Shown: piece by piece, positions 27,888-38,020 of the stretch
Position numbering within the stretch: the stretch's first letter is position 1
Layout of the letters: each line of letters begins with the position of its first letter
Assembly: GCF_900115475.1 (NCBI RefSeq)
Contig: NZ_FOWP01000005.1
Span: 186,001-250,000 of the forward strand
DNA length: 64,000 nt
Source of the DNA: Ectopseudomonas composti
GTDB lineage: Bacteria > Pseudomonadota > Gammaproteobacteria > Pseudomonadales > Pseudomonadaceae
Reading direction: 5' to 3'
Made by a program: the position numbers and the translations under genes
The notes under the pieces: generated by a model
What the model saw: only the letters and a program-made list of their open reading frames with translations
Databases searched by the model: none
Told to the model about the DNA's origin: nothing

Positions 27888-28691
27888 ATGACATGCATTC
27901 CCCCCTTCGGTCTCGGCACCTTCCGCCTCAAGGATCAGGTCGCCATCGATTCTGTAAGCACCGGCCTGGAGCTGGGCTACCGGCATATCGACACGGCGCA
28001 GATCTACGGCAACGAAACGGAGGTTGGCCAGGCCATCGCTGCCAGCGGCGTGGCGCGCGATGAGTTGTTCGTCACCACCAAGATCTGGACCGAAAACCTC
28101 GGCAGCGGCCGGGTGGTCGCCAGCTTGCAAGAGAGCCTGCAGCGCCTGGGGCTGGAGCGAGTCGACCTGACGCTGATCCACTGGCCGTCGCCGAACGACG
28201 AGATACCCGTGGCGCAGTACCTGGCCGAATTGCTGGATGCCAAGCACCAGGGGCTGACCAGCGCCATTGGCGTATCCAACTTCACCATCGCCCATTTGCG
28301 CCAGGCCATCGAGGCCGTGGGAGTGGACCAGATCGCCACCAACCAGGTGGAAATCCATCCGTTGTTGCAGAACCGCAAACTGGTGGACTTCGCCCGGCAG
28401 CAAGGCATCCATCTCACCGCCTACATGCCGCTCGCCTATGGCAAGGTGCTGGCCGAGCCGATGATCCAGCGCATCGCCGCTGCCCATGGCGCCAGCCCGG
28501 CGCAGGTCGCCTTGGCCTGGTCGCTGCAGCAGGGCTATGCGGTGATTCCATCGTCGACCAAGCGCGAGAATCTGGCGGCCAACCTGGCTGCTGCCGAACT
28601 GCGCCTGAGCGACGAGGACATGGCCGCCATTGCTACCCTGGAGCGTGGCGAGCGGGTCGCCAATCCGGGCTTCGCGCCGCGCTGGGATTGA
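27888..28691 (+). CDS. Aldo/keto reductase, 2,5-diketo-gluconate reductase B type
   Basis: From ATG 27888 (GAGGAG upstream) the protein has 267 residues. [14 protein letters not shown] carries the catalytic Asp and Tyr, FVTTKIW the Lys, and [10 protein letters not shown] the His of the aldo-keto reductase tetrad. It reduces carbonyl compounds with NADPH; the substrate is unknown. It is followed 3 bases later by a medium-chain reductase gene. Confidence 0.88.
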   Translation: MTCIPPFGLGTFRLKDQVAIDSVSTGLELGYRHIDTAQIYGNETEVGQAIAASGVARDELFVTTKIWTENLGSGRVVASLQESLQRLGLERVDLTLIHWPSPNDEIPVAQYLAELLDAKHQGLTSAIGVSNFTIAHLRQAIEAVGVDQIATNQVEIHPLLQNRKLVDFARQQGIHLTAYMPLAYGKVLAEPMIQRIAAAHGASPAQVALAWSLQQGYAVIPSSTKRENLAANLAAAELRLSDEDMAAIATLERGERVANPGFAPRWD

Positions 28692-28694
28692 GCC

Positions 28695-29675
28695 ATGAAC
28701 GAGATCGCAACCACGCAACAGGTCTGGTCCTGGCAGCGTCAGGGTGAACTGGCTCGGCAGGAAAAGCCGGTGACGGCGCCAGGCCCCGGTGAGGTGCTGG
28801 TGGCCAATCGGCTGATTGGCCTCAATCCGGTGGACTGGAAGATCATCGATTGGGGGCATGCCGACTGGCAGCAGGGGCATGTACCCGGCGTCGATGGCGT
28901 TGGTCTGATCGTCGCCTGTGGTGAAGGGGTCAACCTGCCGTTGGGCGCACGCGTCGCTTATCACCAGGCGCTAAGCCGAGACGGCAGCTTCGCTGCCTAC
29001 ACTCGGCTTGCCGCCGCTGCCGTGCTGCTGGTGCCGGAGGGGCTGAGCGATGAGCTGGCCGCTTCTGCGCCATGTCCCGGACTGACCGCCTGGCAGGCAC
29101 TGAACAAGGTTCCACTGGAGGCTGATCGCGATGTACTGGTGACGGGGGCTGGTGGTGCCGTTGGCCTGTTGTTGGCGCAGATGGCGGTAGCAGCAGGTTG
29201 GCGCGTGTGGGTGACGGCTTCATCACGTCATCGCGAACGATTGCTGGCTTTGGGTATCAGCGGTGTCTTCGATTATCGCGATGAAAACTGGCGTGATGTG
29301 CTGCAGCAGGCGCTTGGCCCTCGCCGGTTGCACGCGGCGTTCGATACGGTCAGCGGCGAGCACGCACGCAGTCTGGCGCCACTGCTCGACTACAACGGCC
29401 ATCTGGTATGTATTCAGGACCGTCTGGAGCAACAGCCGCTGCCCGCATTCAGCAGTGCCATCTCGCTGCACGAGGTAGCACTCAACAGCATCCATGTTCA
29501 CGGTACTGAGCGTGACTGGAGGTTGTGGCGCGAGGTCGGGATAGCGTTGCTGGAGCAACTGCGTGTCGGCAGCCTGCAGACGCCGGCTCTGCATCAGGTG
29601 GATTTCGCCGAGCTGCCCGAGGCCCTGGCGCAGGTCAAGGCCGGCAAGGGCGGCAAATGGCTGGCGCGGGTCTGA
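28695..29675 (+). CDS. Medium-chain (quinone oxidoreductase-like) alcohol dehydrogenase
   Basis: The 326-residue protein has the GroES-like N-terminal domain (VANRLIGLNPVDWKIIDWGHADW) and a Rossmann domain with VLVTGAGGAVGLLLAQMA near residue 145. The catalytic zinc ligands of true alcohol dehydrogenases are not evident, which fits the quinone-reductase branch. It is tightly coupled to the aldo-keto reductase gene, so both probably act on the same class of carbonyl compounds. Confidence 0.85.
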   Translation: MNEIATTQQVWSWQRQGELARQEKPVTAPGPGEVLVANRLIGLNPVDWKIIDWGHADWQQGHVPGVDGVGLIVACGEGVNLPLGARVAYHQALSRDGSFAAYTRLAAAAVLLVPEGLSDELAASAPCPGLTAWQALNKVPLEADRDVLVTGAGGAVGLLLAQMAVAAGWRVWVTASSRHRERLLALGISGVFDYRDENWRDVLQQALGPRRLHAAFDTVSGEHARSLAPLLDYNGHLVCIQDRLEQQPLPAFSSAISLHEVALNSIHVHGTERDWRLWREVGIALLEQLRVGSLQTPALHQVDFAELPEALAQVKAGKGGKWLARV

Positions 29676-29684
29676 GCGCTGCGG

Positions 29685-30428
29685 CTAGCGCCCGCCGGCA
29701 ATATCGATCAGCGCGCCGGTGGTGTAGCTGGCCTTGTCATCGAGTAGCCAGACGATGGCTTCGGCGACTTCCTCGGCACGCCCGGCGCGGCCCAGCGGAG
29801 TCGCCTTGCCCAGGCGTTCGGCACGATCCGGCTGGCCGCCGCTGGCATGGATATCGGTATCGATCAGCCCCGGCCGCACGGCATTGACCCTCACGCCCTC
29901 GCCTCCCAGCTCCTTGGCCAGACCTCGGGTCAGGACATCCATGGCGCCCTTCGCGCCGGCGTAGTCGACGTACTCGAAGGGCGAGCCAAGGCTGGCCGCC
30001 ACCGATGACACCAGCACCATCGAGCCTCCTACACCGCCGCGGCTGAGCGCCATGCGCCGTGCACCTTCGCGCGCGGTGAGGTAGCTGCCCAGCACATTGA
30101 CATCGAACATGCGCTGCAGCCGCTCGCCACTCATCTCCAGCAACGCCATGGGCGGGGCGACGATACCGGCGTTGACCACCAGACCGTGCAGCGGGCCGAG
30201 CGTGTCCATGGTCTCGAACAGACGCAGCACATCAGCTTCATTGGCAACGTCGCCTTGCACGGCGATGGCCTGGCCACCGGCGGCGTGGATCTGCGCCACC
30301 ACCTCATCGGCGGCGGCGCGGTCACTGCGGTAGTTCACCCCGACCGTCCAGCCCTGAGCCGCAGCCAGCAGGGCAGTGGCGCGACCGATGCCACGGCTGG
30401 CGCCAGTGATCAGCAGGTTCTTGCTCAT
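29685..30428 (-). CDS. Short-chain dehydrogenase/reductase
   Basis: The 247-residue classical SDR has the cofactor loop TGASRGIGRATALLA (about 8-22), NAGI near residue 90, catalytic Ser in LVSSVAASLG and the YxxxK pair in YAGAKGAMD. The C-terminus TTGALIDIAGGR is typical of FabG-like proteins. The Arg after the Gly motif suggests NADPH. It is convergent with the MDR gene, 9 bases apart. The substrate is not known. Confidence 0.88.
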   Translation of the reverse strand: MSKNLLITGASRGIGRATALLAAAQGWTVGVNYRSDRAAADEVVAQIHAAGGQAIAVQGDVANEADVLRLFETMDTLGPLHGLVVNAGIVAPPMALLEMSGERLQRMFDVNVLGSYLTAREGARRMALSRGGVGGSMVLVSSVAASLGSPFEYVDYAGAKGAMDVLTRGLAKELGGEGVRVNAVRPGLIDTDIHASGGQPDRAERLGKATPLGRAGRAEEVAEAIVWLLDDKASYTTGALIDIAGGR

Positions 30429-30471
30429 GGGGCGGGCTCCTCGTCAGGTTTCCGCTCAGGTTACCCGTTCG

Positions 30472-31950
30472 TCACATCCAGCCCAACCAGCGCCACCAGG
30501 TCAGGGCAAACACCAACATCAGCCCGTAGCCAATCAGCGTCAGCCAGATACCGGTACGCAGGAACTGCCGGGCGTCGAAGGTTTCGGTGCCGATGCAGAC
30601 CATGTTCTGCGGTGCGTTGATTGGCAACAGGAAGCCGAAGCTGACCACGTAGCCGAGCAGCATGCTCATGCCCAGCGGATTGATGTCGCCGCCAAGCTGC
30701 AGTAGCAGGGCAATCATGATCGGCAGCATGGCCGAGGTCAGCGCCGTGGCGCTGGCGAAACCGAGGTGAATGACGATCAGAAAGGCACCGAGCACGGCGA
30801 ACACCCAGAACGGTGACAGCCCCTCCATGCCAAGATTCGCTACCAGCAGCTTGGCCAGCCAGGTGCCTGCACCGGTAGCCAGCACCGCGCCGCCGAGGCT
30901 GATGCCAACGCCGAAGACGATCACCGTACCCCATGGAATGCGCGGCTGCGCCTGTTTCCAGCTCATCACACCAAGCCCGGGCATCAGCAAGGCCGCCAGG
31001 CCGACCAGGGTGGTGGAGGCGGTGTCGAAGGCGTGCAACTTGCCCTCGGTGGCCCAGAAGCCGAGCAGGGTCAGCACGATTGCCAGTAGCTTGCGCTCGT
31101 TGCCGGTCATTGGCCCGAGCTCGCTGAGCGCCTTGCGCACTGCCTCCTTGCCGCCCTCGATGCGCTCGGTTTCCGGTGGCATCACGCGCAGGATCACCCA
31201 GTACAGCACAGCCGACATCAGCACGCTCCAGGGCGCGCCGGCAATCAGCCAGTCGGTCCAGGTCACCGACTGGCCGAGCAATTTCTGCATGAAACCGGCG
31301 GTGAGCAGGTTCTGCGCCGCCGAGGTCTGGATGCCGACGTTCCAGATGCTGGTGGCCTGGGCCACGAGGATCATGATGCCGCCGGCGAAGGCCGAGCGCT
31401 TGTCGACGCCGAAGGCGGCGATCACCCCCATCATGATCGGCACCACGCAGGCTACTCGCGCGGTGGCGCTGGGCACGATGAAGCTGAGCAGGATGGTCAC
31501 CACGATGGCGCCAAACAGCACACGATGAGTGCTGGCACCTACCTTCGACAGCGTCAGCAGGGCGATGCGCTTATCCAGCCCGGTCTGGGTCATCGCAGCG
31601 GCGATGAACAACGCCGCCGCCACCAGCGCCAGCGCCGAGTTGGCGAAACCGCCGAGTGCGATGCTCAGCGCATCCTTGGTGCCGATCAGCTTGTCTGGGT
31701 CCGCCAGGCTTGGCGCATTGCCAAGCAGGAAGGCCATCAACGCCAGGATCATGATGGCGCTGACCTCGTAACTCACCGCCTCGCTGATCCACACGATCAC
31801 CGCGAAGGCGAGGATCGCCAGCATGCGCTGACCGGCAATCGGGAGCCCGGCCTGTTCTGGCAGGAGGATGATCGCCAGCCCAGCAAGCAGCGCTAGCAAC
31901 AGGCCCCAGGGGAGGGTGAGAGGCTGGGGTTTCGCTGCGATTTCCTTCAT
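30472..31950 (-). CDS. SLC13/DASS-family anion transporter
   Basis: The 492-residue membrane protein has the divalent anion:sodium symporter features: about 12 hydrophobic segments, AFAVIVWISEAVSYEVSAI near the start, IVPSATARVACVVPIMMGV (an SNT-like substrate loop variant), and a matching repeat FASATALTSAMLPIMIALL in the second half. The substrate is a dicarboxylate, sulfate or similar anion. It stands alone, 44 bases downstream of the SDR start region. Confidence 0.85.
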   Translation of the reverse strand: MKEIAAKPQPLTLPWGLLLALLAGLAIILLPEQAGLPIAGQRMLAILAFAVIVWISEAVSYEVSAIMILALMAFLLGNAPSLADPDKLIGTKDALSIALGGFANSALALVAAALFIAAAMTQTGLDKRIALLTLSKVGASTHRVLFGAIVVTILLSFIVPSATARVACVVPIMMGVIAAFGVDKRSAFAGGIMILVAQATSIWNVGIQTSAAQNLLTAGFMQKLLGQSVTWTDWLIAGAPWSVLMSAVLYWVILRVMPPETERIEGGKEAVRKALSELGPMTGNERKLLAIVLTLLGFWATEGKLHAFDTASTTLVGLAALLMPGLGVMSWKQAQPRIPWGTVIVFGVGISLGGAVLATGAGTWLAKLLVANLGMEGLSPFWVFAVLGAFLIVIHLGFASATALTSAMLPIMIALLLQLGGDINPLGMSMLLGYVVSFGFLLPINAPQNMVCIGTETFDARQFLRTGIWLTLIGYGLMLVFALTWWRWLGWM

Positions 31951-32168
31951 GGCGACGGTGCTCCGACGAATGGCATGCCAGGACGATAGGCCTCTGTGGC
32001 GGGCGCTTCATTGCGTCGGATCAGTGTTGTGCAGGTCCAGACAGGATTATGAAAGCTTACGAAAGGAATATGGTGATATAAGAACCCCCTCTTATTCTCT
32101 TGTGGAATATTGAATCATCCATTCGCGCATCTAGCGCTTGGCCATGAATACGTGCAATAGGAGGTGCG

Positions 32169-33899
32169 ATGGAGCACAACATATCTCTCATCACCATGTT
32201 GGCCGGTGGCTTCGGTCTGGCTCTGATCTTCGGTTTTATCGCGGAGAAGCTGAAGCTGCCGGCGTTGGTAGGTTATCTGTTGGCGGGTATCGCACTCGGC
32301 CCGGCGACCCCCGGTATGGTCGCGGACATGGAGCTGGCCCCGCAGCTGCTGGAAATCGGCGTGATGCTGCTGATGTTCGGAGTCGGTCTGCACTTTTCCC
32401 TGAAAGACCTGCTGGCGGTGAAGAAGATCGCCCTGCCCGGCGCCGTGGTGCAGATGAGCATGGCCACCGTGCTGGGGCTCGGCGTAGCCAGTTGGTGGGG
32501 TTGGACTTTCGGTGAAAGTCTCCTGCTCGGGCTGTCGCTGTCCTGTGCCAGCACCGTGGTGCTGCTCAAGGCGCTGGATACGCGCGGCATCACCGACTCG
32601 ATGAACGGCCGTATTGCCGTGGGCTGGCTGGTGGTGGAAGACCTGGCCACTGTACTGGTGCTGGTACTGCTACCGCCGCTGGCCGGCATGCTCGGAGGCA
32701 AGGTGATCGGTGCCGATGCCGGTGCGCCGCTGTGGCAGGTGCTGGGCATGACGCTGTTGCAGGTAGCCGGTTTCATTGCGCTGATGCTGGTGGTCGGGCG
32801 CCGTGTGTTGCCCTGGTTGCTGCTGCAAATCGCCAGGACTGGCTCTCGCGAGCTGTTCACCCTGTCTGTTGTCGCCGCTGCTATCGGCATCGCCTACGGC
32901 GCTGCGGTGTTGTTCCATGTGTCGTTCGCCCTAGGCGCCTTCTTTGCAGGCACGGTGATGCGCGAGTCGGAACTTTCGCACCGCGCTGCCGAAGAGTCGC
33001 TGCCGCTGCGTGATGCATTTTCGGTCTTGTTCTTCGTGTCGGTGGGTATGCTGTTCGAGCCGGCCGTGCTGGTCGAAGAGCCGCTGCGTGTGCTGGCCGT
33101 GGTGGCCATCATCATCATCGGCAAGGGTTTGGCAGCGGCATTGCTGGTTCTGGCCTTCCGTTACCCCCTGAGCACGGCGTTGACCGTGGCGGCGAGCCTG
33201 GCGCAGATCGGTGAGTTCTCGTTCATCCTCGCCGGCCTGGGCAAGGACCTCGGCCTGCTGTCGGCCGAGGGGATGAGCCTGGTGCTGGCCGGTGCGTTGA
33301 TCTCGATCGCACTCAATCCGCTGGTGTTTGCCTGCATCACGCCGCTGAAGAGCCTGGTGCTGCAGCGTTCGGCCGTGGCTCGGCGTCTTGAATTTCGCGA
33401 GGACCCACTGGCCGTGCTGCCGCCTACCACCGAACGCAAGTACCTCGAAGGGCAAGTGGTGGTGGTTGGCTACGGCCGTGTTGGTCGGCGTATAGCCAAG
33501 GCCCTGCAGAAGCGGGGCATTCCCTATGTTGTGGTCGAGCAGAATCGTGAGCGGGTCGAACAGATCCGCGGCCAGGGCATCGCCGCGGTCAGCGGTGATT
33601 CGGCCGAGCCGGGCACGCTGATCCAGGCGCATATCGCCAAGGCATCGATGCTGGTAATCGCCACGCCTGACCCGCTGCACGTGCAGCGTATGGTCGAAAC
33701 TGCGCGGACGTTGAACCCGCAAGTGGAGGTCGTGATTCGCACGCACAGCGCCGATGCGATGGAGATCTTCCGCCGTGAAGGCCTTGGCGAGGTGTTTTTC
33801 GACGAGGAAGAACTGGCGCGCGGGATGAAGGACCATGTTCTCTCCAAGTTCGCGCCGTCTCAGTCGCCTGCGCAGCAGAGTGCAGTTCACGAACATTGA
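32169..33899 (+). CDS. CPA2 cation:proton antiporter with TrkA-N domain (YbaL/KefB-like)
   Basis: The 576-residue protein has an N-terminal antiporter domain of about 12 helices (residues 1-385; LVGYLLAGIALGPATPGM, LMFGVGLHFSLKDLLAVK) and a C-terminal RCK/TrkA-N domain with VVVVGYGRVGRRIAKALQ near 424 for NAD(H) binding. It exchanges K+ or Na+ for protons. AGGAGG precedes the ATG. The E. coli relative YbaL has the same architecture. Confidence 0.9.
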   Translation: MEHNISLITMLAGGFGLALIFGFIAEKLKLPALVGYLLAGIALGPATPGMVADMELAPQLLEIGVMLLMFGVGLHFSLKDLLAVKKIALPGAVVQMSMATVLGLGVASWWGWTFGESLLLGLSLSCASTVVLLKALDTRGITDSMNGRIAVGWLVVEDLATVLVLVLLPPLAGMLGGKVIGADAGAPLWQVLGMTLLQVAGFIALMLVVGRRVLPWLLLQIARTGSRELFTLSVVAAAIGIAYGAAVLFHVSFALGAFFAGTVMRESELSHRAAEESLPLRDAFSVLFFVSVGMLFEPAVLVEEPLRVLAVVAIIIIGKGLAAALLVLAFRYPLSTALTVAASLAQIGEFSFILAGLGKDLGLLSAEGMSLVLAGALISIALNPLVFACITPLKSLVLQRSAVARRLEFREDPLAVLPPTTERKYLEGQVVVVGYGRVGRRIAKALQKRGIPYVVVEQNRERVEQIRGQGIAAVSGDSAEPGTLIQAHIAKASMLVIATPDPLHVQRMVETARTLNPQVEVVIRTHSADAMEIFRREGLGEVFFDEEELARGMKDHVLSKFAPSQSPAQQSAVHEH

Positions 33900-34080
33900 T
33901 AACGGGCTGAAATGGCCGCTGCTGGAGCCATCCAGCAGCAGCTATTGAATGCCCGTTGCTACAGCATGGAGCGTTTGAATACTCAGCGTCGGGCATGACG
34001 GACGAGCACTTGGACGCTACCATGCGCGCCCACTTTCGTTCCGCCGCCATCACCCGGCTACGCCGGCTTGCCGAGACGCC

Positions 34081-35523
34081 ATGAAACCCGCATCCCTACG
34101 CGCCGACCTGCTGGCCGGCCTGACCTCGTCCTTCGCCCTGGTGCCCGAGTGCATCGCCTTCGCCCTGGTGGCCCAGCTCAACCCCCTGATGGGCCTGTAT
34201 GGCGCCTTCATCATCTGTACCCTCACCGCCCTGTTCGGTGGCCGGCCGGGAATGATTTCCGGTGCGGCGGGTTCGATGGCGGTGGTGATCGTCGCCCTGG
34301 TGGTGCAGCACGGCGTGCAGTACCTGCTGGCCACGGTGCTGCTCGGCGGCCTGATCATGCTGGCGTTCGGCTTGCTGCGCCTGGGCAAGCTTATCCGCAT
34401 GGTGCCGCATCCGGTGATGCTGGGCTTCGTCAACGGCCTGGCGATCATCATCGCCCTGGCTCAGTTCGAGCATTTCCAGCACGACGGCCAGTGGCTGCAC
34501 GGCAACGAGTTGTACCTGATGCTCGGGCTGGTGGCGCTGACCATGTTCATCGTCTACCTGCTGCCGCGCCTGACCCGCGCCGTGCCGCCTGCGCTGGTGG
34601 CAATCCTCGGCATCGGCGCGCTGGTCTACCTGCTGGATTTGCCGACCCACACCCTCGGTGACATGGCGCAGATCGCCGGCGGGCTGCCGAGCCTGATGCT
34701 GCCGGTCATTCCCTGGAACCTGGAAACCCTCGCCATCATCGCCCCTTACGCGATCCTGATGGCCCTGGTCGGCCTGCTGGAAACCCTGTTGACCCTGAAC
34801 CTCACCGACGAGATCACCGCCACCCGTGGCCACCCTGATCGCGAGTGCGTGGCGCTCGGCGTGGCCAACATGACCTCGGGCCTGTTCGGCGGCATGGGCG
34901 GCTGCGCGATGATCGGCCAGACCGTGATCAACCTCAGCTCCGGCGGGCGCGGACGGTTGTCCGGCGTGGTCGCTGGGGTGATGATCCTGCTTTTCGTGCT
35001 GTTCCTTTCGCCGCTGATCGAGCGTATTCCGCTGGCGGCGTTGGTGGGCGTGATGTTCGTGGTGGCGCAGCAGACTTTCGCCTGGGGCTCGCTGCGCGTG
35101 GCCGGCAAGGTGCCGGCCAATGACGTGCTGGTGATCGTCGCGGTGACCGCCATCACCGTCGCCACCGACCTGGCCACGGCGGTGCTCTGCGGTATCGTCA
35201 TCGCTGCGCTCAATTTCGCCTGGCAGCACGCCCGCGAACTCTATGCCGACAGCGATATGCAGGCCGACGGCAGCAAGCTCTATCGCGCCCACGGCACGCT
35301 GTTCTTCGCCTCCTGCACCACCTTCCTGGCGCAATTCGAGCCGGCCGATGACCCGCAGCAGGTGACCCTGGACTGCCGCCACCTGAGCTTCGTCGACTAC
35401 TCCGCCATCGCTGCGCTGAAAACCCTGCGCGAACGCTACGAGCGTGCCGGCAAGCACCTGCGCGTGGTGCACCTGTCCGAGCGTTGCAAGCAGTTGCTCA
35501 AACGAGCCGGATCAGAACACTGA
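34081..35523 (+). CDS. SulP-family transporter with C-terminal STAS domain
   Basis: The 480-residue protein starts MKPASLRADLLAGLTSSFALVPECIAFALVAQ, the SulP opening, and has about 12 membrane segments. A reduced STAS domain ends it (HGTLFFASCTTFLAQF, VDYSAIAALKTLRERY). It is of the branch annotated as sulfate permease or bicarbonate transporter; the ion cannot be told. It is distinct from the SulP at 20462-22033. Confidence 0.88.
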   Translation: MKPASLRADLLAGLTSSFALVPECIAFALVAQLNPLMGLYGAFIICTLTALFGGRPGMISGAAGSMAVVIVALVVQHGVQYLLATVLLGGLIMLAFGLLRLGKLIRMVPHPVMLGFVNGLAIIIALAQFEHFQHDGQWLHGNELYLMLGLVALTMFIVYLLPRLTRAVPPALVAILGIGALVYLLDLPTHTLGDMAQIAGGLPSLMLPVIPWNLETLAIIAPYAILMALVGLLETLLTLNLTDEITATRGHPDRECVALGVANMTSGLFGGMGGCAMIGQTVINLSSGGRGRLSGVVAGVMILLFVLFLSPLIERIPLAALVGVMFVVAQQTFAWGSLRVAGKVPANDVLVIVAVTAITVATDLATAVLCGIVIAALNFAWQHARELYADSDMQADGSKLYRAHGTLFFASCTTFLAQFEPADDPQQVTLDCRHLSFVDYSAIAALKTLRERYERAGKHLRVVHLSERCKQLLKRAGSEH

Positions 35524-35598
35524 TCGCGTAGGAGCAACGCGAAACCCATCAAGCAATTCCCGGGTTTCGCTACGCTGGACCCAGGCTACAAAGCCATG

Positions 35599-35635
35599 AA
35601 AAAAGCCGCTGACGGATCGCTCCGCCAGCGGCTTT
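35599..35635 (-). terminator. Rho-independent terminator after trpBA
   Basis: GCCGCTGACGGA (35605-35616) pairs with TCCGCCAGCGGC (35621-35632) with one mismatch; the A run at 35599-35604 gives a T tract on the minus strand, just beyond the trpA stop. Confidence 0.85.
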
Positions 35636-35655
35636 CTCGTCTGTCAGAGAGGCTA

Positions 35656-36465
35656 TCAGCGGCGCGCGCTGCGTACCCCTTCGGCCAGTTCGCGGCACAG
35701 GCCGAGCACGCCGTCGACGGCCTGCTGCGGGCTTTTCGCCTCGGCGATCTTGTCGATCAGCGCTGAGCCGACCACCGCGCCCTCGGCGCGCTTGGCCACT
35801 TCGGCGGCGTGCTCCGGGGTACGGATGCCGAAGCCGATGCACACAGGCAGGTCGGTGTGGCGACGCAGACGCGCCACGGCTTCCTCGACGTGATCCATAG
35901 TCGCCGCACCGGCGCCGGTGACGCCCGCCACCGACACGTAGTAGACGAAGCCGGAGCTGCCAGCCAGCACGGTGGGCAGGCGGTCGTCGTCGGTGGTCGG
36001 CGTGGTCAGGCGGATGAAGTCGATGCCGGCGCTCTGCGCCGGCTCGCACAGCTCGTCGTTGTGCTCCGGCGGCAGGTCGACCACGATCAGTCCATCGACG
36101 CCGGCCTCTTTGGCGTCGGCAATGAAGCGCTCGACGCCGTAGACGAAGATCGGGTTGTAGTAGCCCATCAGCACCAGCGGCGTGCTCTGGTTGCCTTGGC
36201 GGAATTCGCGAACCATCTGCAGCGTCTGTTGCATGCCCTGCTTGCCGGCCAGTGCGCGAATGTTGGCGAGCTGGATGGCCGGGCCATCGGCCATCGGGTC
36301 GGTGAACGGCATGCCCAGTTCGATCACGTCGGCACCGGCGTCTGGCAGGCCCTGGAGGATGCTCAGCGAGGTGGCGTAGTCGGGATCACCGGCGGTGATA
36401 AAGGTCACCAGCGCGGCGCGATTTTCCGCTTTCAGTTCGGCGAAACGGTTCTGCAGGCGGCTCAT
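35656..36465 (-). CDS. trpA: Tryptophan synthase alpha chain
   Basis: From ATG 36465 the protein has 269 residues: [19 protein letters not shown], then [28 protein letters not shown] with the catalytic Glu, and [14 protein letters not shown]. It cleaves indole-glycerol phosphate to indole, which is passed to TrpB. Its ATG overlaps the trpB stop (ATGA), so the genes are translationally coupled. Confidence 0.97.
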   Translation of the reverse strand: MSRLQNRFAELKAENRAALVTFITAGDPDYATSLSILQGLPDAGADVIELGMPFTDPMADGPAIQLANIRALAGKQGMQQTLQMVREFRQGNQSTPLVLMGYYNPIFVYGVERFIADAKEAGVDGLIVVDLPPEHNDELCEPAQSAGIDFIRLTTPTTDDDRLPTVLAGSSGFVYYVSVAGVTGAGAATMDHVEEAVARLRRHTDLPVCIGFGIRTPEHAAEVAKRAEGAVVGSALIDKIAEAKSPQQAVDGVLGLCRELAEGVRSARR

Positions 36466-37676
36466 GCGTGCTTCTCCTGGTTGTCCTGCATATGGTGCAT
36501 CACGGTCTGCATGTCCTTGTCGCCACGACCAGACAGGTTGATCACCATCAGGTGATCCTTGGGCAGCTTCGGCGCACGCTTGAAGGCTTCGGCCAGCGCA
36601 TGAGCGCTTTCCAGGGCCGGGATGATGCCTTCCAGGCGGCAGCACTGGTGGAAGGCTTCGAGGGCTTCGTCATCGCTGATCGGCACGTACTCGACGCGCT
36701 TGATCTCGTGCAACCAGGCGTGTTCGGGGCCAACGCCGGGGTAGTCGAGGCCGGCGGAAATCGAGTGGGCATCGGTGATCTGGCCGTCCTCGTCCTGCAG
36801 CAGGAAGGTGCGGTTGCCGTGCAGCACGCCCGGTGCGCCACCAGCCATGCTCGCTGCGTGCTTGCCGGTGTCGACGCCATGACCGGCCGCCTCGACGCCG
36901 ACGATCTGCACGCCTTGGTCATCGAGGAAGGGGTGGAACAGGCCGATGGCATTGGAGCCGCCGCCGATGCAGGCCACCAGCGAGTCGGGAAGGCGCCCTT
37001 CCTTATCGAGGATCTGCTCGCGCACTTCGTTGCCGATCACCGACTGGAAGTCACGCACCATGGCCGGGTAGGGGTGCGGGCCGGCTGCGGTGCCGATCAG
37101 GTAGAAGGTGTTGTGAACGTTGGTCACCCAGTCGCGCAGGGCCTCGTTCATGGCGTCCTTGAGGGTGCCGGTGCCGGCAGTGACCGGAATCACCTCGGCG
37201 CCGAGCAGCTTCATACGGAAGACGTTGGCCTGCTGGCGATCGATGTCGGTGGTGCCCATGTACACCACGCACTGCATGCCGAAGCGCGCAGCCACGGTGG
37301 CGGTGGCCACGCCGTGCATGCCGGCGCCGGTCTCGGCGATGATGCGCTGCTTGCCCATGCGCTTGGCCAACAGGATCTGGCCGATGCAGTTGTTGATCTT
37401 GTGCGCGCCGGTGTGGTTCAGGTCTTCGCGCTTGAGGTAGATCTTCGCTCCGCCGAAGTGATCGGAGAGGCGCTCGGCGTAGTAAAGCGGGCTGGCGCGG
37501 CCGATGTAGTCGCGCTGGAAGTAGGCCAGCTCTTCGAGGAAGGCCGGGTCGCTCTTGGCCTTCTCGTATTCGGCGGCCAGCGAGTTGATCAGCGGCATCA
37601 GGGTTTCGGCGACGAACTGACCACCGAAGCGGCCAAACAGGCCGCGAGTGTCGGGGCCGGTGCGAAATGAGGTCAT
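36462..37676 (-). CDS. trpB: Tryptophan synthase beta chain
   Basis: The 404-residue PLP enzyme has [19 protein letters not shown] with the PLP lysine, [13 protein letters not shown], and [13 protein letters not shown] for the phosphate site. It joins indole to serine. In other Pseudomonas the LysR gene trpI lies immediately upstream and divergent. Here the 344 bases upstream carry no such gene and the next gene is an ABC binding protein; trpI is found at 43804-44682. Confidence 0.97.
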   Translation of the reverse strand: MTSFRTGPDTRGLFGRFGGQFVAETLMPLINSLAAEYEKAKSDPAFLEELAYFQRDYIGRASPLYYAERLSDHFGGAKIYLKREDLNHTGAHKINNCIGQILLAKRMGKQRIIAETGAGMHGVATATVAARFGMQCVVYMGTTDIDRQQANVFRMKLLGAEVIPVTAGTGTLKDAMNEALRDWVTNVHNTFYLIGTAAGPHPYPAMVRDFQSVIGNEVREQILDKEGRLPDSLVACIGGGSNAIGLFHPFLDDQGVQIVGVEAAGHGVDTGKHAASMAGGAPGVLHGNRTFLLQDEDGQITDAHSISAGLDYPGVGPEHAWLHEIKRVEYVPISDDEALEAFHQCCRLEGIIPALESAHALAEAFKRAPKLPKDHLMVINLSGRGDKDMQTVMHHMQDNQEKHA

Positions 37677-38020
37677 GGCGTGCTCCTGAGGTTGGATGGG
37701 CTGGCCGTCAGTTGACGGACAAGGCCGAAGCGTCTGTCGATGGCCGCAGACTAACGCTGCAGGGGGCGTGAGAAAAGCGATAGCTTCGCCCTGGCCTGTG
37801 AGGAAATGTCACGAGTCGATGCCGCAGCCGATTGGCGGTGGCGCGCACCATAGCAGTCCATGCATGCACTCATTTGCTCGCTGTTGGTGCGTAATGGCCC
37901 TCCCACACTCTGCATTTCTTCCGTCTGGCGGCCTTTTGAAGGGTTGGCATGCTTCATGCCTTTGTAACTTTATTCAAGTTACTTGAATAAATATCCATCT
38001 CTTCAAGAAGAGGCCTCGCC
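37677..38020. other. 344-base intergenic region between trpB and the inserted ABC block
   Basis: No gene and no readable remnant of a LysR gene is seen in either strand. The half near trpB should hold its promoter. The half near 38021 is AT-richer and carries the two palindromes at 37946-37960 and 37970-37990, followed by the AGAAGAGG ribosome site of the ABC binding-protein gene. Confidence 0.7.
37946..37990 (+). promoter_or_regulatory. Two adjacent palindromes, candidate operator of the ABC-hydrolase operon
   Basis: GGCATG-CTT-CATGCC (37946-37960) is a perfect dyad. Ten bases later TTATTCAAGT, one T, ACTTGAATAA (37970-37990) is another perfect dyad. Both end about 30 bases before the ATG at 38021. 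The XRE-cupin protein encoded at the other end of the block is the obvious candidate to bind here; that is inference. Confidence 0.6.

Noticed and set aside
36468..37670. 400-codon open frame on the plus strand
   Set aside because: It is antisense to trpB, whose motifs are complete.
37751..37986. Small ORFs on both strands between trpB and the ABC binding protein, possibly a trpI remnant or leader peptide
   Set aside because: Their translations show no LysR, leader-peptide or other recognisable features, and an intact trpI is present further on.
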